From Azospirillum sp. B510 (GTDB lineage: Bacteria > Pseudomonadota > Alphaproteobacteria > Azospirillales > Azospirillaceae): a stretch of 64,000 nt of DNA. The DNA is taken from positions 1,579,001 through 1,643,000 of the forward strand of contig NC_013854.1 of NCBI RefSeq assembly GCF_000010725.1, given 5' to 3'. Under the pieces are notes generated by a model. It searched no databases and was not told the origin of the DNA. It worked only from the letters and a program-made list of their open reading frames with translations. Positions 25,766 to 35,831 of the stretch are shown here, one piece after another (position 1 is the stretch's first letter; each line of letters opens with the position of its first letter). A program made the translations under genes and the position numbers.

Positions 25766-26788
25766 GTGGCACGTCTCGACAACCGGGCCACGGACCGCGA
25801 CCAGACCGTCGCCGCCGTGGCCGCCGAAGCCCTGTCCGAAATCCGGCCGCAGGGCCGGATTCTGGTCGCTTTCGACAATGACGGCGCCATCGCCGAGGCC
25901 CTGCGCGACGGCGGGGCCGAGGTGGTGGCGTGGAACCGGCTCGCCACGGCCGGGCAGGCCGCCACGCCCTGGCCGGCCGAGGGACCGTTCGACGGCGCCG
26001 TGCTGCGCCTGCCGCGCGGCTGGGCCGGATTCGAGATGGCGCTGCATGCGCTGGCTTCCCGCCTCGCCCCCGGCGCGCCGCTGTGGATAACCGGCGGCAA
26101 TGACGAAGGCGTCACCAGCGCGCCCAAGCATCTCGACGGGCTGGTCGAAGAGCCGGAGACACTGATCATCAAGCGGCGTGCCCGGCTGCTGCTGACCCGT
26201 CGGACCGACGCGCCGGCCAAGGGCGGGCTGGAGGAGTGGCGGCGGAGTGTCAGCCTGACTCTGTCCGACCGGACGCTGGAACTGGTCTCCTATCCCGGCC
26301 TGTTCGCCCACGGCCATCTGGATGCCGGCACCGAGTGCCTGCTGAACGTCCTGCCGGAGGTGGCGGCCGGCACCCGCGTGCTGGATTTCGGTTGCGGCGC
26401 CGGGGTGATCGCGCGGGCGGTGCGTGAACGCCAGCCCGATGCGCCGCTGACCCTGCTGGACATCGACGCGGTGGCCCTGCATGCCGCCCGCCAGAATGTG
26501 CCGGATGCCGAACTGGTGTTGAGTGACGGGCTGGCCGGGCTCGGCAGCCGCGAGCGCTTCGGCCTGATCCTGTCCAACCCGCCGCTTCATCGCGGCAAGG
26601 ACGAGGATTTCGGCATGCTCGACGCGCTGGTCGCCGGGACCAAGCAGTATCTGAAGCTGCGCGGCACGCTGGTGGCGGTGACGCAGCGCACCGCCGGCGT
26701 GGGCAAGCTGTTCAAGGCGGCCTTCGGCCACAGCGACATGCTGATGGAAACCACCCAGTTCCAGGTCTGGTCGGGAACGCCGAAGTGA
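25766..26788 (+). CDS. RsmC-like 16S rRNA methyltransferase (class I SAM-dependent)
   Basis: 340 residues from GTG 25766, 4 bp after smpB. It has the RsmC/RlmG two-domain design: a degenerate N-terminal Rossmann half ('GRILVAFDNDGAIAEALRDGG') and a C-terminal active half with 'AGTRVLDFGCGAGVIARAV' (motif I), 'LTLLDIDAVALHAAR' (motif II) and the catalytic 'LILSNPPLHRG' (NPPxH). RsmC methylates G1207 of 16S rRNA; RlmG methylates 23S G1835, so the exact target is not certain. The coupling to smpB fits a translation-related role. Confidence 0.85.
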   Translation: MARLDNRATDRDQTVAAVAAEALSEIRPQGRILVAFDNDGAIAEALRDGGAEVVAWNRLATAGQAATPWPAEGPFDGAVLRLPRGWAGFEMALHALASRLAPGAPLWITGGNDEGVTSAPKHLDGLVEEPETLIIKRRARLLLTRRTDAPAKGGLEEWRRSVSLTLSDRTLELVSYPGLFAHGHLDAGTECLLNVLPEVAAGTRVLDFGCGAGVIARAVRERQPDAPLTLLDIDAVALHAARQNVPDAELVLSDGLAGLGSRERFGLILSNPPLHRGKDEDFGMLDALVAGTKQYLKLRGTLVAVTQRTAGVGKLFKAAFGHSDMLMETTQFQVWSGTPK

Positions 26789-26794
26789 TGGGCC

Positions 26795-26829
26795 GGTGGG
26801 GAGACGCCGGCTGGCGAACACTCCCCACC
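26795..26829. terminator. Hairpin between convergent genes
   Basis: GGTGGGGA (26795-26802) and TCCCCACC (26822-26829) form an 8-bp stem between the RsmC-like gene and the convergent aldo/keto reductase. No T-run, so it may act in both directions weakly. Confidence 0.55.
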
Positions 26830-26849
26830 ATCTTCAGTCCATCGGCCGC

Positions 26850-27833
26850 CTACACATTCACCCCCCGCATGCCCTCCGCCGTATAGCGGTCGCCGGCCGC
26901 CGCTCCCGGCGGCAATGCGTCACTTAGCGCTTTCACTTCCGCCCCGGTCAGCGACACCGCGGCAGCACCGACATTCTCCTCCAGATACTTGATCCGCTTG
27001 GTTCCAGGGATCGGCAGGATTTCCGGTCCCTGGGCCAGCAGCCACGCCAGCGCCACCTGTCCCGGCGTGCAGCCCTTCCGTCCGGCCAGCGCCTTCACCT
27101 GGTCGACCAGGGCGAGATTGCGGTCGAAATTATCCCCGGCGAAGCGCGGGGCGATGCGGCGGAAGTCGTTCTCGGCGAACTGGTCGGGGCTGGTGACGGC
27201 ACCGGTCAGAAAACCACGGCCCAGCGGGGCGTAGGCGACCAGCGCGATTCCCAACTCCCGGCAGGCCGGCAGGATCTCCGCCTCGACATCGCGGGTCCAC
27301 AGCGAATATTCGCTCTGCACCGCGGCGATGGGGTGGACGGCGTGGGCACGGCGCAGGGTGGTGGCCGACACCTCCGACAGGCCGAGCGCCCGCACCTTCC
27401 CCGCCTTGACCAGATCGGCCATGGCGCCGACCGTTTCCTCGATCGGGATGTCGGGGTTGATGCGGTGGGCATAATAGAGGTCGATGCTCTCCACCCCCAA
27501 CCGTGCCAGGGAGGCGTCGCACGCCTGCCGGACATAGGCCGGGCTGCTGTCGACCCGCCGGGCATACTCGCCGGGCTTGCGGACGATGCCGAACTTGGTG
27601 GCGACCGTCACCCGGTCGCGCTTGCCGCCGAGGAAGCGGGCGAGCAGCGATTCATTGTGACCGCTGCCATACATGTCGGCGGTGTCGTAATGGGTGACGC
27701 CCAGTTCGAACGCCCGCTCCAGCGTGGCGAGAGACTGGGAATCGTCGGTCGGTCCGTAGAACTCCGACATGCCCATGCAACCGAGGCCGATTTCGGAAAC
27801 CGAGAGAATGCCGCCGATGGTGCGCTGCTTCAT
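26850..27833 (-). CDS. Aldo/keto reductase
   Basis: 327 residues, a YhdN/YajO-type AKR barrel: '[13 protein letters not shown]', catalytic Asp/Tyr in '[20 protein letters not shown]', the lysine in 'VTVATKFGI', histidine in '[19 protein letters not shown]', and the NADPH-binding '[16 protein letters not shown]'. It reduces carbonyl compounds with NADPH in the cytoplasm. Divergently transcribed from a TetR-type regulator with a 16-bp palindrome between them, so it is probably repressed by that regulator and induced by a reactive aldehyde or quinone. Confidence 0.93.
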   Translation of the reverse strand: MKQRTIGGILSVSEIGLGCMGMSEFYGPTDDSQSLATLERAFELGVTHYDTADMYGSGHNESLLARFLGGKRDRVTVATKFGIVRKPGEYARRVDSSPAYVRQACDASLARLGVESIDLYYAHRINPDIPIEETVGAMADLVKAGKVRALGLSEVSATTLRRAHAVHPIAAVQSEYSLWTRDVEAEILPACRELGIALVAYAPLGRGFLTGAVTSPDQFAENDFRRIAPRFAGDNFDRNLALVDQVKALAGRKGCTPGQVALAWLLAQGPEILPIPGTKRIKYLEENVGAAAVSLTGAEVKALSDALPPGAAAGDRYTAEGMRGVNV

Positions 27834-27897
27834 CGCTTTACCCCTCCCGTGCCGCGGCCGGGCGGATTACCCTGGAAGCCTGCGGCAGAAAATACAC

Positions 27898-27913
27898 TAC
27901 ACTGTACAGTGTA
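27898..27913. promoter_or_regulatory. Perfect 16-bp palindrome, likely TetR operator
   Basis: TACACTGTACAGTGTA lies in the 95-bp gap between the aldo/keto reductase and the TetR gene, 16 bp before the regulator's ATG. A perfect palindrome of this length in a divergent TetR gap is typically the repressor's own site. Confidence 0.8.
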
Positions 27914-27928
27914 CATGAGGGAGAGGGA

Positions 27929-28579
27929 ATGTCAACGTCGAGGGCGGGGGGGACCGTGCGCGGTTCGGTCAAGCGGGATGCGGTGGTGGAGGCGGCGACC
28001 CGCGCCTTCTTGACCCACGGCTACGAGGCATCGTCGATGGACGCCATCGCCGCCGACGCCAATGTGTCCAAGCGCACCGTCTACAACCATTTCCCTGGCA
28101 AGCGCGAGCTGTTCCAGGCCGTGGTGTCCGGTCTGTATGAGGGCTTCCGCAGCGAGGACGGCCGGAGCCTGTTGCGCCACGATCAACCGCCGGAGCAGGC
28201 TCTTCCGGCTTTCCTGCGTTCCCTGCTGATTCATACCGGTCGGCCGGAGGTGCGCGGCCTGCTGCGCCTGGTGATCGCCGAGCATCAGCGCTTTCCAGAG
28301 CTGTCGCAGGACTATCTGGAGGGCGGAAAGAGCCAGGCCTACGCGTTGCTGGACGACTATATCGCTGCCCAGCATGCGCGTGGCCGGCTGAATGCCCCGG
28401 ACCCGCATGTGGTGGCCACCCAACTGCTGGGCGGCATGAAGGAAGTGCTGTTCTGGCCGACCATGCTCGGCCTGCCGGTCACCGCCGACCCGGAGCGGGT
28501 GATTGCCGATTCGGTGGCGGCATTGCTTCGCGCCTATGGTCCAATGTCGGTCAGCGTCCCCGCAGATCTGACGGATTGA
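27929..28579 (+). CDS. TetR/AcrR-family transcriptional repressor
   Basis: 216 residues. The N-terminal helix-turn-helix reads 'AFLTHGYEASSMDAIAADANVSKRTVYNHFPGKRELFQAV', which has every conserved position of TetR DNA-binding domains; the ligand domain resembles the AefR/TetR_C_7 group ('LRLVIAEHQRFPEL'). It should bind the palindrome at 27898-27913 and control itself and the divergent aldo/keto reductase. Its last 29 bp overlap the end of the convergent AraC gene. Confidence 0.93.
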   Translation: MSTSRAGGTVRGSVKRDAVVEAATRAFLTHGYEASSMDAIAADANVSKRTVYNHFPGKRELFQAVVSGLYEGFRSEDGRSLLRHDQPPEQALPAFLRSLLIHTGRPEVRGLLRLVIAEHQRFPELSQDYLEGGKSQAYALLDDYIAAQHARGRLNAPDPHVVATQLLGGMKEVLFWPTMLGLPVTADPERVIADSVAALLRAYGPMSVSVPADLTD

Positions 28580-29420
28580 CCCCCAACACCGCCCGGAAGC
28601 GGCGGGCGAAGTGGGAGCGGTTGGCATAGCCACAGGCTTCCGCAGCCTCCTGCACGCTCAGCCCTTCACCTTCCAGCAGGTCGCGGGCATGGGCCACCCG
28701 CTCCTCCGTCAGGATGCTGCGGACGGAGCGGCCCTCCTCGGCCAGGCGGCGGCGCAGCGTGCCGGCGCTGAGGTTGAGCGCGCTGGCCACTCGCTCCGCC
28801 GTCCACGGGATATCAGGTTGGGTGCGCAACAGTTGGCGCACGGCATCGGCGATCCCGGTTGGCGCCACCGGACCCAACCACCAGACGCCGTCCTCCAGCA
28901 GGGCGAGCAGAACCTCCATGCAGCGATGTTCCGCCAGCTTGGCCGGCAGCGGCGGATCGGCGGTCAGGCCGGCTGCGGCATGGTGGATGGCATCGGTCAG
29001 CGCCGCTGTCAGGGTGACATGCCAGTTGCCCGGCCGGGGACGCTGGGTAAGTCCCCCGGTCCCATGGGCGCGGAGAAGCCGTCGTACCATCTCCGCCGGG
29101 AATTCCAGCATCAGCGCGCGATACCGGCCGCCGGCATTCGGGCTGTTCACCACCGCGCCACACCAGCCCGGCGGCAGCAGCATGGCGCTGCCGGCCGGGA
29201 AGTGGCGGGTGGTGCCCGATTGGTCGGTCAGTTCCTTGATGCCTTCCAGGACAGCGATCAATGCCGTGCGTTCGATCCGCATTTCCGCCATCCGCTCGCA
29301 GTCATGGGCGACGAAGGCCCACAGCTCCGGCCGATGCGGACGGTCGCCGTTGCCGGGGCGCAGGTCGCGGGCGGCGAAGCGGGACAGGCGGGCGAGCAGA
29401 TCCGGACCCATGGTGGTCAT
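28551..29420 (-). CDS. AraC-family transcriptional regulator
   Basis: 289 residues. An N-terminal cupin-like sensor ('AVLEGIKELTDQSGTTRHFPAGSAMLLPPGW') is followed by two HTH motifs, 'WTAERVASALNLSAGTLRRRLAEEG' and 'LSVQEAAEACGYANRSHFARRFRAVLG', ending in the AraC signature 'GVNPSDLR'. Its target is unknown; no divergent gene lies close on the left, and on the right a PEBP-family gene begins 95 bp upstream reading the same way. Ends 29 bp inside the convergent TetR gene. Confidence 0.92.
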   Translation of the reverse strand: MTTMGPDLLARLSRFAARDLRPGNGDRPHRPELWAFVAHDCERMAEMRIERTALIAVLEGIKELTDQSGTTRHFPAGSAMLLPPGWCGAVVNSPNAGGRYRALMLEFPAEMVRRLLRAHGTGGLTQRPRPGNWHVTLTAALTDAIHHAAAGLTADPPLPAKLAEHRCMEVLLALLEDGVWWLGPVAPTGIADAVRQLLRTQPDIPWTAERVASALNLSAGTLRRRLAEEGRSVRSILTEERVAHARDLLEGEGLSVQEAAEACGYANRSHFARRFRAVLGVNPSDLRGR

Positions 29421-29514
29421 CCTTTGGCTTCGGCAATATCCTAGACAGGATGCTCCGGGTCGGGCTACCGACCCGGCCGGAAAAAACCCGCTTGGAGCTG
29501 GTAAGCCGGGGTGA

Positions 29515-30060
29515 TCAGCGGCCGTAGCGCGCCGTCAAGCTGGCCTTGCCCAGGCTGGCGGCGTTCAGGTTGAAGCCGACCATGGCAGCCGACGGCTCGG
29601 GCGGCAGGGATAGGCTGTCGACCTTCAACGCGTGGACGGTCACGACGTAGCGGTGTGGCTCGTCGCCCTGCGGTGGGCAGGGGCCACCATAGCCCGGGGT
29701 GCCGTAGTCGGTACGGCTCTGTACGGCTCCAGCGGGCAATTTGGGCTTCGCCCCATCGCCGGCCCCGGCGGGCAGGCCGCGGGTGTCAGCCGGCAGGTTG
29801 AACACCACCCAATGCCACCAGCCGCTACCAGTCGGCGCATCGGGGTCGTAGATGGTGATGGCGAAGCTGCGCGTTCCGGCCGGTGGCGCCGACCAGCTCA
29901 GGGCCGGTGACTGGTTGCCGCCGGTGCAGCCGAAGCCGGAGAAGACATTGCGCGTCGGGATCGGTGATTTTTCGGTGAAGTCGGGACTGTGCAACTCGAA
30001 CGCCTCCGCGGGCGAGGCGGCCAACAGCAGGGCGGCCATCAGGGCCGGGCGGAACGTCAT
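29515..30060 (-). CDS. Secreted YbhB/YbcL-family (PEBP) protein
   Basis: 181 residues from ATG 30060, which gives a clean signal peptide 'FRPALMAALLLAASPAEA'. The mature part has the PEBP signatures 'GGNQSPALSWSAPPAGTRSFA', 'DPDAPTGSGWWHWVVFNLP' and 'GYGGPCPPQGDEPHRYVVTVHAL'. Bacterial members of the Raf-kinase-inhibitor-like family are periplasmic or cytosolic ligand-binding proteins of unclear role. A 30144 start exists but removes the signal-peptide logic. Monocistronic in appearance. Confidence 0.92.
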   Translation of the reverse strand: MTFRPALMAALLLAASPAEAFELHSPDFTEKSPIPTRNVFSGFGCTGGNQSPALSWSAPPAGTRSFAITIYDPDAPTGSGWWHWVVFNLPADTRGLPAGAGDGAKPKLPAGAVQSRTDYGTPGYGGPCPPQGDEPHRYVVTVHALKVDSLSLPPEPSAAMVGFNLNAASLGKASLTARYGR

Positions 30061-30169
30061 GGTCGGTTCTCCATCACGGTGGACCATTGCGAATGGGTCG
30101 ATGATGGCAAAACGTGGCGTATGCGGCGGCTCCGATCCGCTCAATCACGGCCCGGAATCGCTCAACCCG

Positions 30170-30841
30170 TCAGGGGGCTTCGAACAGGTCGGAAACGACG
30201 GACAGGATGTCGGCCGACGGAACGGCATGCGCGCCGCCGGCGGTCATGTCGCCCCTGCGCTCCAGATAATGGCTGATCATCCGGTAGCCGAGGGTGTAGC
30301 CGGTCCATCGCGGCAAGTCGGCTTCCCTATCGCCGAAGAACCAGCCATTGTAATCATAGCGGGTGCTGCCGAGCAGCGCCTTGGCCCGTTGGAACAGGGC
30401 CGGGGTTTGGTCGTTCGTCAGCGCGTGGTTCCACAACTCCCCCTCACCGCCGAAAATTTCGCGGGCGAAGTGGTCCGCCAACCCCTCGCTTATCAGGGCG
30501 TCTTCGAAATGACGGCTGTAGCCGTGCGTGGCGAAGCGCGCGCAATGGTGAAGCTCATGCGCCCACATCTTCTTTAGCGGGATATCGATATTCGAGGAAA
30601 AATCGCGATTGTCGGGGTCCAGCGCCACGCTCGCCAAGCCGATTCTCGGTGTCCGTCCGCCGATACCGAGTTCCGGGATGGCCCAGTCCGGCAGAAACTC
30701 GAACAGCAGGTCGACCGACAAGTCGGGAAGATGGTCGGCGATCCGCTCCATCGCCGCTCCGGTGCTTTCCAGAAGCGGTGTCCTCCACCCATCCAAGGAG
30801 CCTTGCGCTTCGAGGAAGTGCGGAGTCCAGCGGATCGCCAT
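30170..30841 (-). CDS. DUF2268-type putative zinc-dependent protease
   Basis: 223 residues with a zincin signature H95-E-L-H-H99 in 'KKMWAHELHHCARFATHG' and a downstream 'DALISEGLADHFAREIFGG', where the glutamate is the likely third ligand. The end 'TGYTLGYRMISHYL' is characteristic of DUF2268 proteins, whose bacterial members are predicted cytoplasmic peptidases. No signal peptide. It is 32 bp downstream of hemB in the same direction, possibly in the same transcript. Confidence 0.85.
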   Translation of the reverse strand: MAIRWTPHFLEAQGSLDGWRTPLLESTGAAMERIADHLPDLSVDLLFEFLPDWAIPELGIGGRTPRIGLASVALDPDNRDFSSNIDIPLKKMWAHELHHCARFATHGYSRHFEDALISEGLADHFAREIFGGEGELWNHALTNDQTPALFQRAKALLGSTRYDYNGWFFGDREADLPRWTGYTLGYRMISHYLERRGDMTAGGAHAVPSADILSVVSDLFEAP

Positions 30842-30872
30842 GCAAATCTCCTGAACGAATCTGCCGAACGCT

Positions 30873-31925
<1,053 letters not shown>

Positions 31926-31940
31926 TCACCCTCGGGGAAC

Positions 31941-32816
31941 TCAAGCCGCGGTGGCCGGGTCGCCGGATGCCTGACCATCGCCGACCGGGCGGAATCCGGT
32001 GTCCTGCGCCTGCAATGTCCAGCGGTTGCCGGCCTTGCGGTAGCTGGACACCAGCCCGCCGGCGAAGGCTGCGCCTTCCCACGACCGCACCTCGAAGGTC
32101 ACGGTCGGGTGGGCGACGGTGATCAGGTTGTAGGCGTTGGCCTCGTTCCGCAGCCGGGTGGAGGTGGCGGTGGAGGCCTGGGCGACGAGGATGGAGCGGG
32201 CGACCTGGGTATGGAAGCTCATGATGTCACCGGAATAGGCCTTGTGCAGGTGGCCGGCCAGCAGCAGATCGACGCCGCAGCTTTCCAATGCCGGCAGCAC
32301 CAGCTTGTGGCGGCCGACCAGTTGGGTCCTGGGCAGGTCGGGCGGCGGCAGGAAGGGATGGTGGGTGAACAGCACCTTGAACACCGTCTCCGGCATGCCG
32401 CAAAACACCTCGCGCACCCGGGTGATCTGGCGCCGGTTCATCCGCCCTTCGGAGAAATCCATGATGACGGGCCGGGCGGTGTTGATGCCCAGCACCGCGA
32501 GCTCGTCATCGATGTGCAGCGGGCTCAGGTCATTGGTGATGTAGGTGCGGTAATGGCCGAACGGATCGGTGAACCGCCGGAACACATTATAAACCGGAAT
32601 ATCATGATTTCCTGGTACAGCCATGTAAGGAAAGGGTAATTTCCGCAGGAAGGCACGGGCCTCCTCGAAATGGCGCGGCTTGGCCCGCTGCACGAAATCG
32701 CCGGAAATGACGATCAGGTCGGGGGCCTGCGCCGTCAGGTCGGACAGCAGACCGTCGACGACGCGCGGGTCGATCCGCCCGAAATGCAGGTCGGAGATGT
32801 GAGCGAGCCGTTTCAC
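31941..32816 (-). CDS. Calcineurin-like metallophosphoesterase
   Basis: 291 residues with all five metal-binding blocks: 'HISDLHFGRID', 'DLIVISGDFVQRA', 'VPGNHDIPVY', 'LFTHHPFLPPPD' and 'LLLAGHLHKAY'. This is the class III phosphodiesterase pattern (CpdA-like), so cyclic nucleotides or phospholipid headgroups are possible substrates. No signal peptide or membrane segment. It lies 19 bp upstream of a lipid-kinase-type gene in the same orientation, suggesting a shared transcript and perhaps a lipid-related role. Confidence 0.92.
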   Translation of the reverse strand: MKRLAHISDLHFGRIDPRVVDGLLSDLTAQAPDLIVISGDFVQRAKPRHFEEARAFLRKLPFPYMAVPGNHDIPVYNVFRRFTDPFGHYRTYITNDLSPLHIDDELAVLGINTARPVIMDFSEGRMNRRQITRVREVFCGMPETVFKVLFTHHPFLPPPDLPRTQLVGRHKLVLPALESCGVDLLLAGHLHKAYSGDIMSFHTQVARSILVAQASTATSTRLRNEANAYNLITVAHPTVTFEVRSWEGAAFAGGLVSSYRKAGNRWTLQAQDTGFRPVGDGQASGDPATAA

Positions 32817-32835
32817 GCCATCCTCATCCTTTCTC

Positions 32836-33729
32836 TCAGCATGGCGCCAGAACCTTCAGCGCCCCCGGAAGACTCCGGTAGCGAAGCGGGGCTTGCAGCT
32901 TCCGGATCTCGCCGTCATTGACCATCTTCAGATGGTGGCGGCGGCTGTGGACCGTCAGGCTGGTCACCGTATAGGTTTCCAGCCCCTCGTCCTGCTTCCA
33001 GGACCCGGGGATCAGCCTTCCCATCAACCGCAGCATGGCGAAGGCGTTCCGCTCGCGCGCCACATAGACCCCGAGTTTTCCGGCGTCGAGCGCCTGACGG
33101 GTCAGCACGAGCCCGAATCCGTCGTCATAGACATTGTTGGAGACCACCAGGATCGGCGTGCGCATGCGCCGGGGCCCTTCGCCCCAGTCCAGCCGGACAT
33201 CGAGCATCGGCAACCGGTACAGCGTCTTCGCCAGGGCGATGGCGGCGCCGGGCCATTTCAGCAGCCGGTGCTGCTTGCGCTGGCGTTCCCGCTCCTGCAC
33301 CACCTGGGGATAGAAGCCCAGCACGGAACTGTTGGTGTAGGGCTCGCCATTCACCTCGGCGATGTCGATGGCCCGGACCCGGCCGGCGGCCAGGGCTTCA
33401 GCCGCATCCTGGAGTTCAAGTGGAACATGAAGATCACGGGCCAATAGGTTGAGAGTGCCTAGAGGTAGAACGCCGAGCGGCTTGCCGGCGGGAAGCGCCA
33501 GCTTGACCGCGCTGTGCAGCGTGCCGTCGCCGCCGCCGACGACCACGATCTCGGCATCGGAATCCAGCACCCGCTGGATGGTTCCCGAGCAGTCGGCGCC
33601 GTCGACGCTGTGCAGGTCCACCGTGGCGCCATGTCGTTCGAACGCCGTGCGGATCACCTCCTCAGCCGCTTCGATCGGTCGGTCCACCAGCGATCCCGCC
33701 TGCCGGTTTAGGATGATTCCGATTTTCAT
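32836..33729 (-). CDS. Diacylglycerol/sphingosine kinase-like protein (DAGK catalytic family)
   Basis: 297 residues from ATG 33729. The N-terminal domain has 'IILNRQAGSLVDRP' and the nucleotide-binding 'VVGGGDGTLHSAV' plus 'PLGVLPLGTLNLLARDL', the GGDGT and PLGT(L/x)N motifs of the DAGK catalytic family; the C-terminal beta-domain includes 'ILVVSNNVYDDGFGL' and ends with 'KMVNDGEI', where a DGE-type triad is conserved. It should phosphorylate a lipid alcohol at the inner membrane. It reads toward the metallophosphoesterase gene. Confidence 0.9.
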   Translation of the reverse strand: MKIGIILNRQAGSLVDRPIEAAEEVIRTAFERHGATVDLHSVDGADCSGTIQRVLDSDAEIVVVGGGDGTLHSAVKLALPAGKPLGVLPLGTLNLLARDLHVPLELQDAAEALAAGRVRAIDIAEVNGEPYTNSSVLGFYPQVVQERERQRKQHRLLKWPGAAIALAKTLYRLPMLDVRLDWGEGPRRMRTPILVVSNNVYDDGFGLVLTRQALDAGKLGVYVARERNAFAMLRLMGRLIPGSWKQDEGLETYTVTSLTVHSRRHHLKMVNDGEIRKLQAPLRYRSLPGALKVLAPC

Positions 33730-34013
33730 GGGGTACCGCGCGGGATGGGGAGCGGCATCGGCATCTGACCTTCCATGCTGCGTTCGAGAGGCCGTCTTCA
33801 GATGAGAGCGTGAGCGCAACGGTCCAAGGGGGGCGATGTTCCGAAAACGGTCCTGCGGCCCCCGATGAACATCCGGATCCGTATGGCTGGTTTGACAGTG
33901 TCGCGGGCTCCCGTATCATCGCGATCGGCCGTTGCCATGCCCGGCGCATCCGGCAGGGAACCAGCGGTCCGCCACCGCCCGATTCGCAACGATAATAGAG
34001 AAAATACAAGACG

Positions 34014-35075
34014 ATGAGCGACGATGCTGAGATTCTGTTCGAACGTCGGGGTGCCATCGGCCTCGTCACGCTGAACCGGCCGAAGGCGCTGAACGCCTTG
34101 ACGCTCGGCATGATCAGGCTGTTCGATCCGCAGCTGCGGGCCTGGGATGCCGATCCGGAGGTCAAGGCCGTCGTGATTCGCGGTGCCGGCGAAAAGGCCT
34201 TCTGCGCCGGCGGCGATGTGGTCAGCCTCTATGAAGCCGGAAAGGCGGCGAAGGAGGGGCGTGGCGACACCAGCCCGATTCGCGCCTTCTTCAGCGAGGA
34301 ATATGTGTTGAACCGGCTGATCAAGCGGTTGTCCAAGCCCTATGTCGCGGTGATCGACGGTATTTCCATGGGCGGCGGCGTCGGCCTGTCGGTCCATGGC
34401 AGCCACCGCATCGTCACCGAACGCACGCTGTTCGCCATGCCGGAAACCGGCATCGGCCTTTATCCCGATGTCGGCGGCACTTATTTCCTGCCGCGCCTGC
34501 CGGGGCAGGTTGGCGTCTGGCTGGGGCTGACCGGTGATCGGCTCAAGGCCGCCGACCTGTTGGCCATCGGCGCCGCCGACGCCTTCGTGCCGAGCGGGGA
34601 GATCGATGGGCTGATCGGCGATCTCGCCGCCGGGCGGCCGGCGGACGAGGCGATCGCCACCCGCCGCGGCGATGCCGGCGAGGCGATGGTGCGTGCGTTG
34701 CGGGCGGTGATCGACCGCTGTTATGCCTTCGACAGCGTCGAGGCGATCGTCAAGGCGTTGGAAGCCGAGGGCGGCGACTGGGCGAACGGCCAACTCGCCA
34801 CGCTGCGCCGGGTGTCGCCGACCAGCCTGAAGGTGACGCTGGCGGCGCTTCGGCGCGGTGCCGGGCTGGATTTCGACGGCTGCATGGTGCAGGAGCTGCG
34901 CCTCAGCCTCGCTTGTCTTGCCGGGGTTGATTTCTACGAGGGCATCCGCGCCGTTCTGGTGGACAAGGACAAATCCCCGAAATGGAAACCGGCGAATCTT
35001 GCCGATGTCGGCCCGTCGGACGTCGCGCGTCACTTCACCGAACCGGCGGGGGGCGACCTTCTGTTCCGCGACTGA
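34014..35075 (+). CDS. Enoyl-CoA hydratase/isomerase, 3-hydroxyisobutyryl-CoA hydrolase type
   Basis: 353 residues, longer than simple crotonases (about 260) and matching the ECH_2/HIBCH group. Features: 'GLVTLNRPKALNAL', oxyanion loop 'EKAFCAGGDVVSLYE', 'VAVIDGISMGGGVGLSVHG' and 'LFAMPETGIGLYPDVGGTYFLPRL', where the Glu and Asp used by the hydrolase are present. It would release 3-hydroxyisobutyrate from its CoA ester in valine breakdown. The downstream liv-type importer (36.4-39.7 kb) would fit branched-chain amino acid use. The 284-bp gap on its left holds only weak promoter-like sequence. Confidence 0.88.
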   Translation: MSDDAEILFERRGAIGLVTLNRPKALNALTLGMIRLFDPQLRAWDADPEVKAVVIRGAGEKAFCAGGDVVSLYEAGKAAKEGRGDTSPIRAFFSEEYVLNRLIKRLSKPYVAVIDGISMGGGVGLSVHGSHRIVTERTLFAMPETGIGLYPDVGGTYFLPRLPGQVGVWLGLTGDRLKAADLLAIGAADAFVPSGEIDGLIGDLAAGRPADEAIATRRGDAGEAMVRALRAVIDRCYAFDSVEAIVKALEAEGGDWANGQLATLRRVSPTSLKVTLAALRRGAGLDFDGCMVQELRLSLACLAGVDFYEGIRAVLVDKDKSPKWKPANLADVGPSDVARHFTEPAGGDLLFRD

Positions 35076-35357
35076 GCGGAGGAACCGGGGGAACGGCCGC
35101 AGCATGATCCTGCGCCGTTCCCCTCAGGTCCAAAATGATCCCGTGTCGATTGGGGGGCCGTAGCGGGGCTTCCAGAGCGTCGGACGACGGGTCCCGGGGA
35201 AGGCGTTCCATGGAAACGGGTCTATACAGACGGGTTGTGTCAGACTTTTTCTGGAATTATTAGGATGATTGCCGACGAATGATCGGTTAATCTCGCCTTA
35301 AGGTCCCGGTATCGTCCTTGCGCGGGGAACGGCCGGTTAGAGCCAAAGGAGACCGCG
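35076..35357. other. Gene-free upstream region of the LdtR-like gene
   Basis: No credible frame. An AT-richer stretch at about 35235-35310 probably holds the promoter of the MarR-type gene; no clear operator palindrome could be picked out. Confidence 0.4.
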
Positions 35358-35831
35358 GTGCGCAAACCTTATTATGAGAGCATCCTGTTGATCGAGCGGC
35401 TTCACCGCCACTTTCTTGAAGTGCTCAAGACCGAGTTGGACCGGCTCGGGATCCAGGACATCAACAACGTCCAGAGCCTGATTCTGTACAATATAGGCGA
35501 AGACGAGATGACGGTCGGCGAATTGACCGCGCGCGGCTATTATCTGGGCTCCAACGTCTCCTACAATGTCAAGAAGATGGTCGAGAACGGTTATCTCGGC
35601 CAGGAGCGCTCCCCGCATGACCGCCGCTCCGTCCGTGTCCGTTTGTCGGAAAAGGGATTGGACCTGCGCGAGAAAATCAGCGTCATGTTCGAGCGTCATC
35701 TGGCGGCCCTGGAAAAGGCCGGCTTCAGCGACGAGGAACTGACCAAAGCCAACGAGACTCTGCGCAAGCTGGAACGCTTCTGGTCGGCATCGCTCGACTA
35801 TAGCGGCTTTCCGATGACGTCCGCGGCCTGA
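35358..35831 (+). CDS. ldtR: MarR-family regulator, LdtR type
   Basis: 157 residues from GTG 35358 with an AAAGGAG site. The winged helix spans 'NVQSLILYNIGEDEMTVGELTARGYYLGSNVSYNVKKMVENGYLGQERSPHDRRSVRVRLSEKG', quoted here in pieces: 'TVGELTARGYYLGSNVSYN' is the recognition helix and 'ERSPHDRRSVRVRLSEKG' the wing. The 'MRKPYYESILLIERLHRHFLEVLK' start is typical of alphaproteobacterial LdtR, which controls an L,D-transpeptidase in Liberibacter and rhizobia. The target here is not adjacent. Confidence 0.88.
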   Translation: MRKPYYESILLIERLHRHFLEVLKTELDRLGIQDINNVQSLILYNIGEDEMTVGELTARGYYLGSNVSYNVKKMVENGYLGQERSPHDRRSVRVRLSEKGLDLREKISVMFERHLAALEKAGFSDEELTKANETLRKLERFWSASLDYSGFPMTSAA

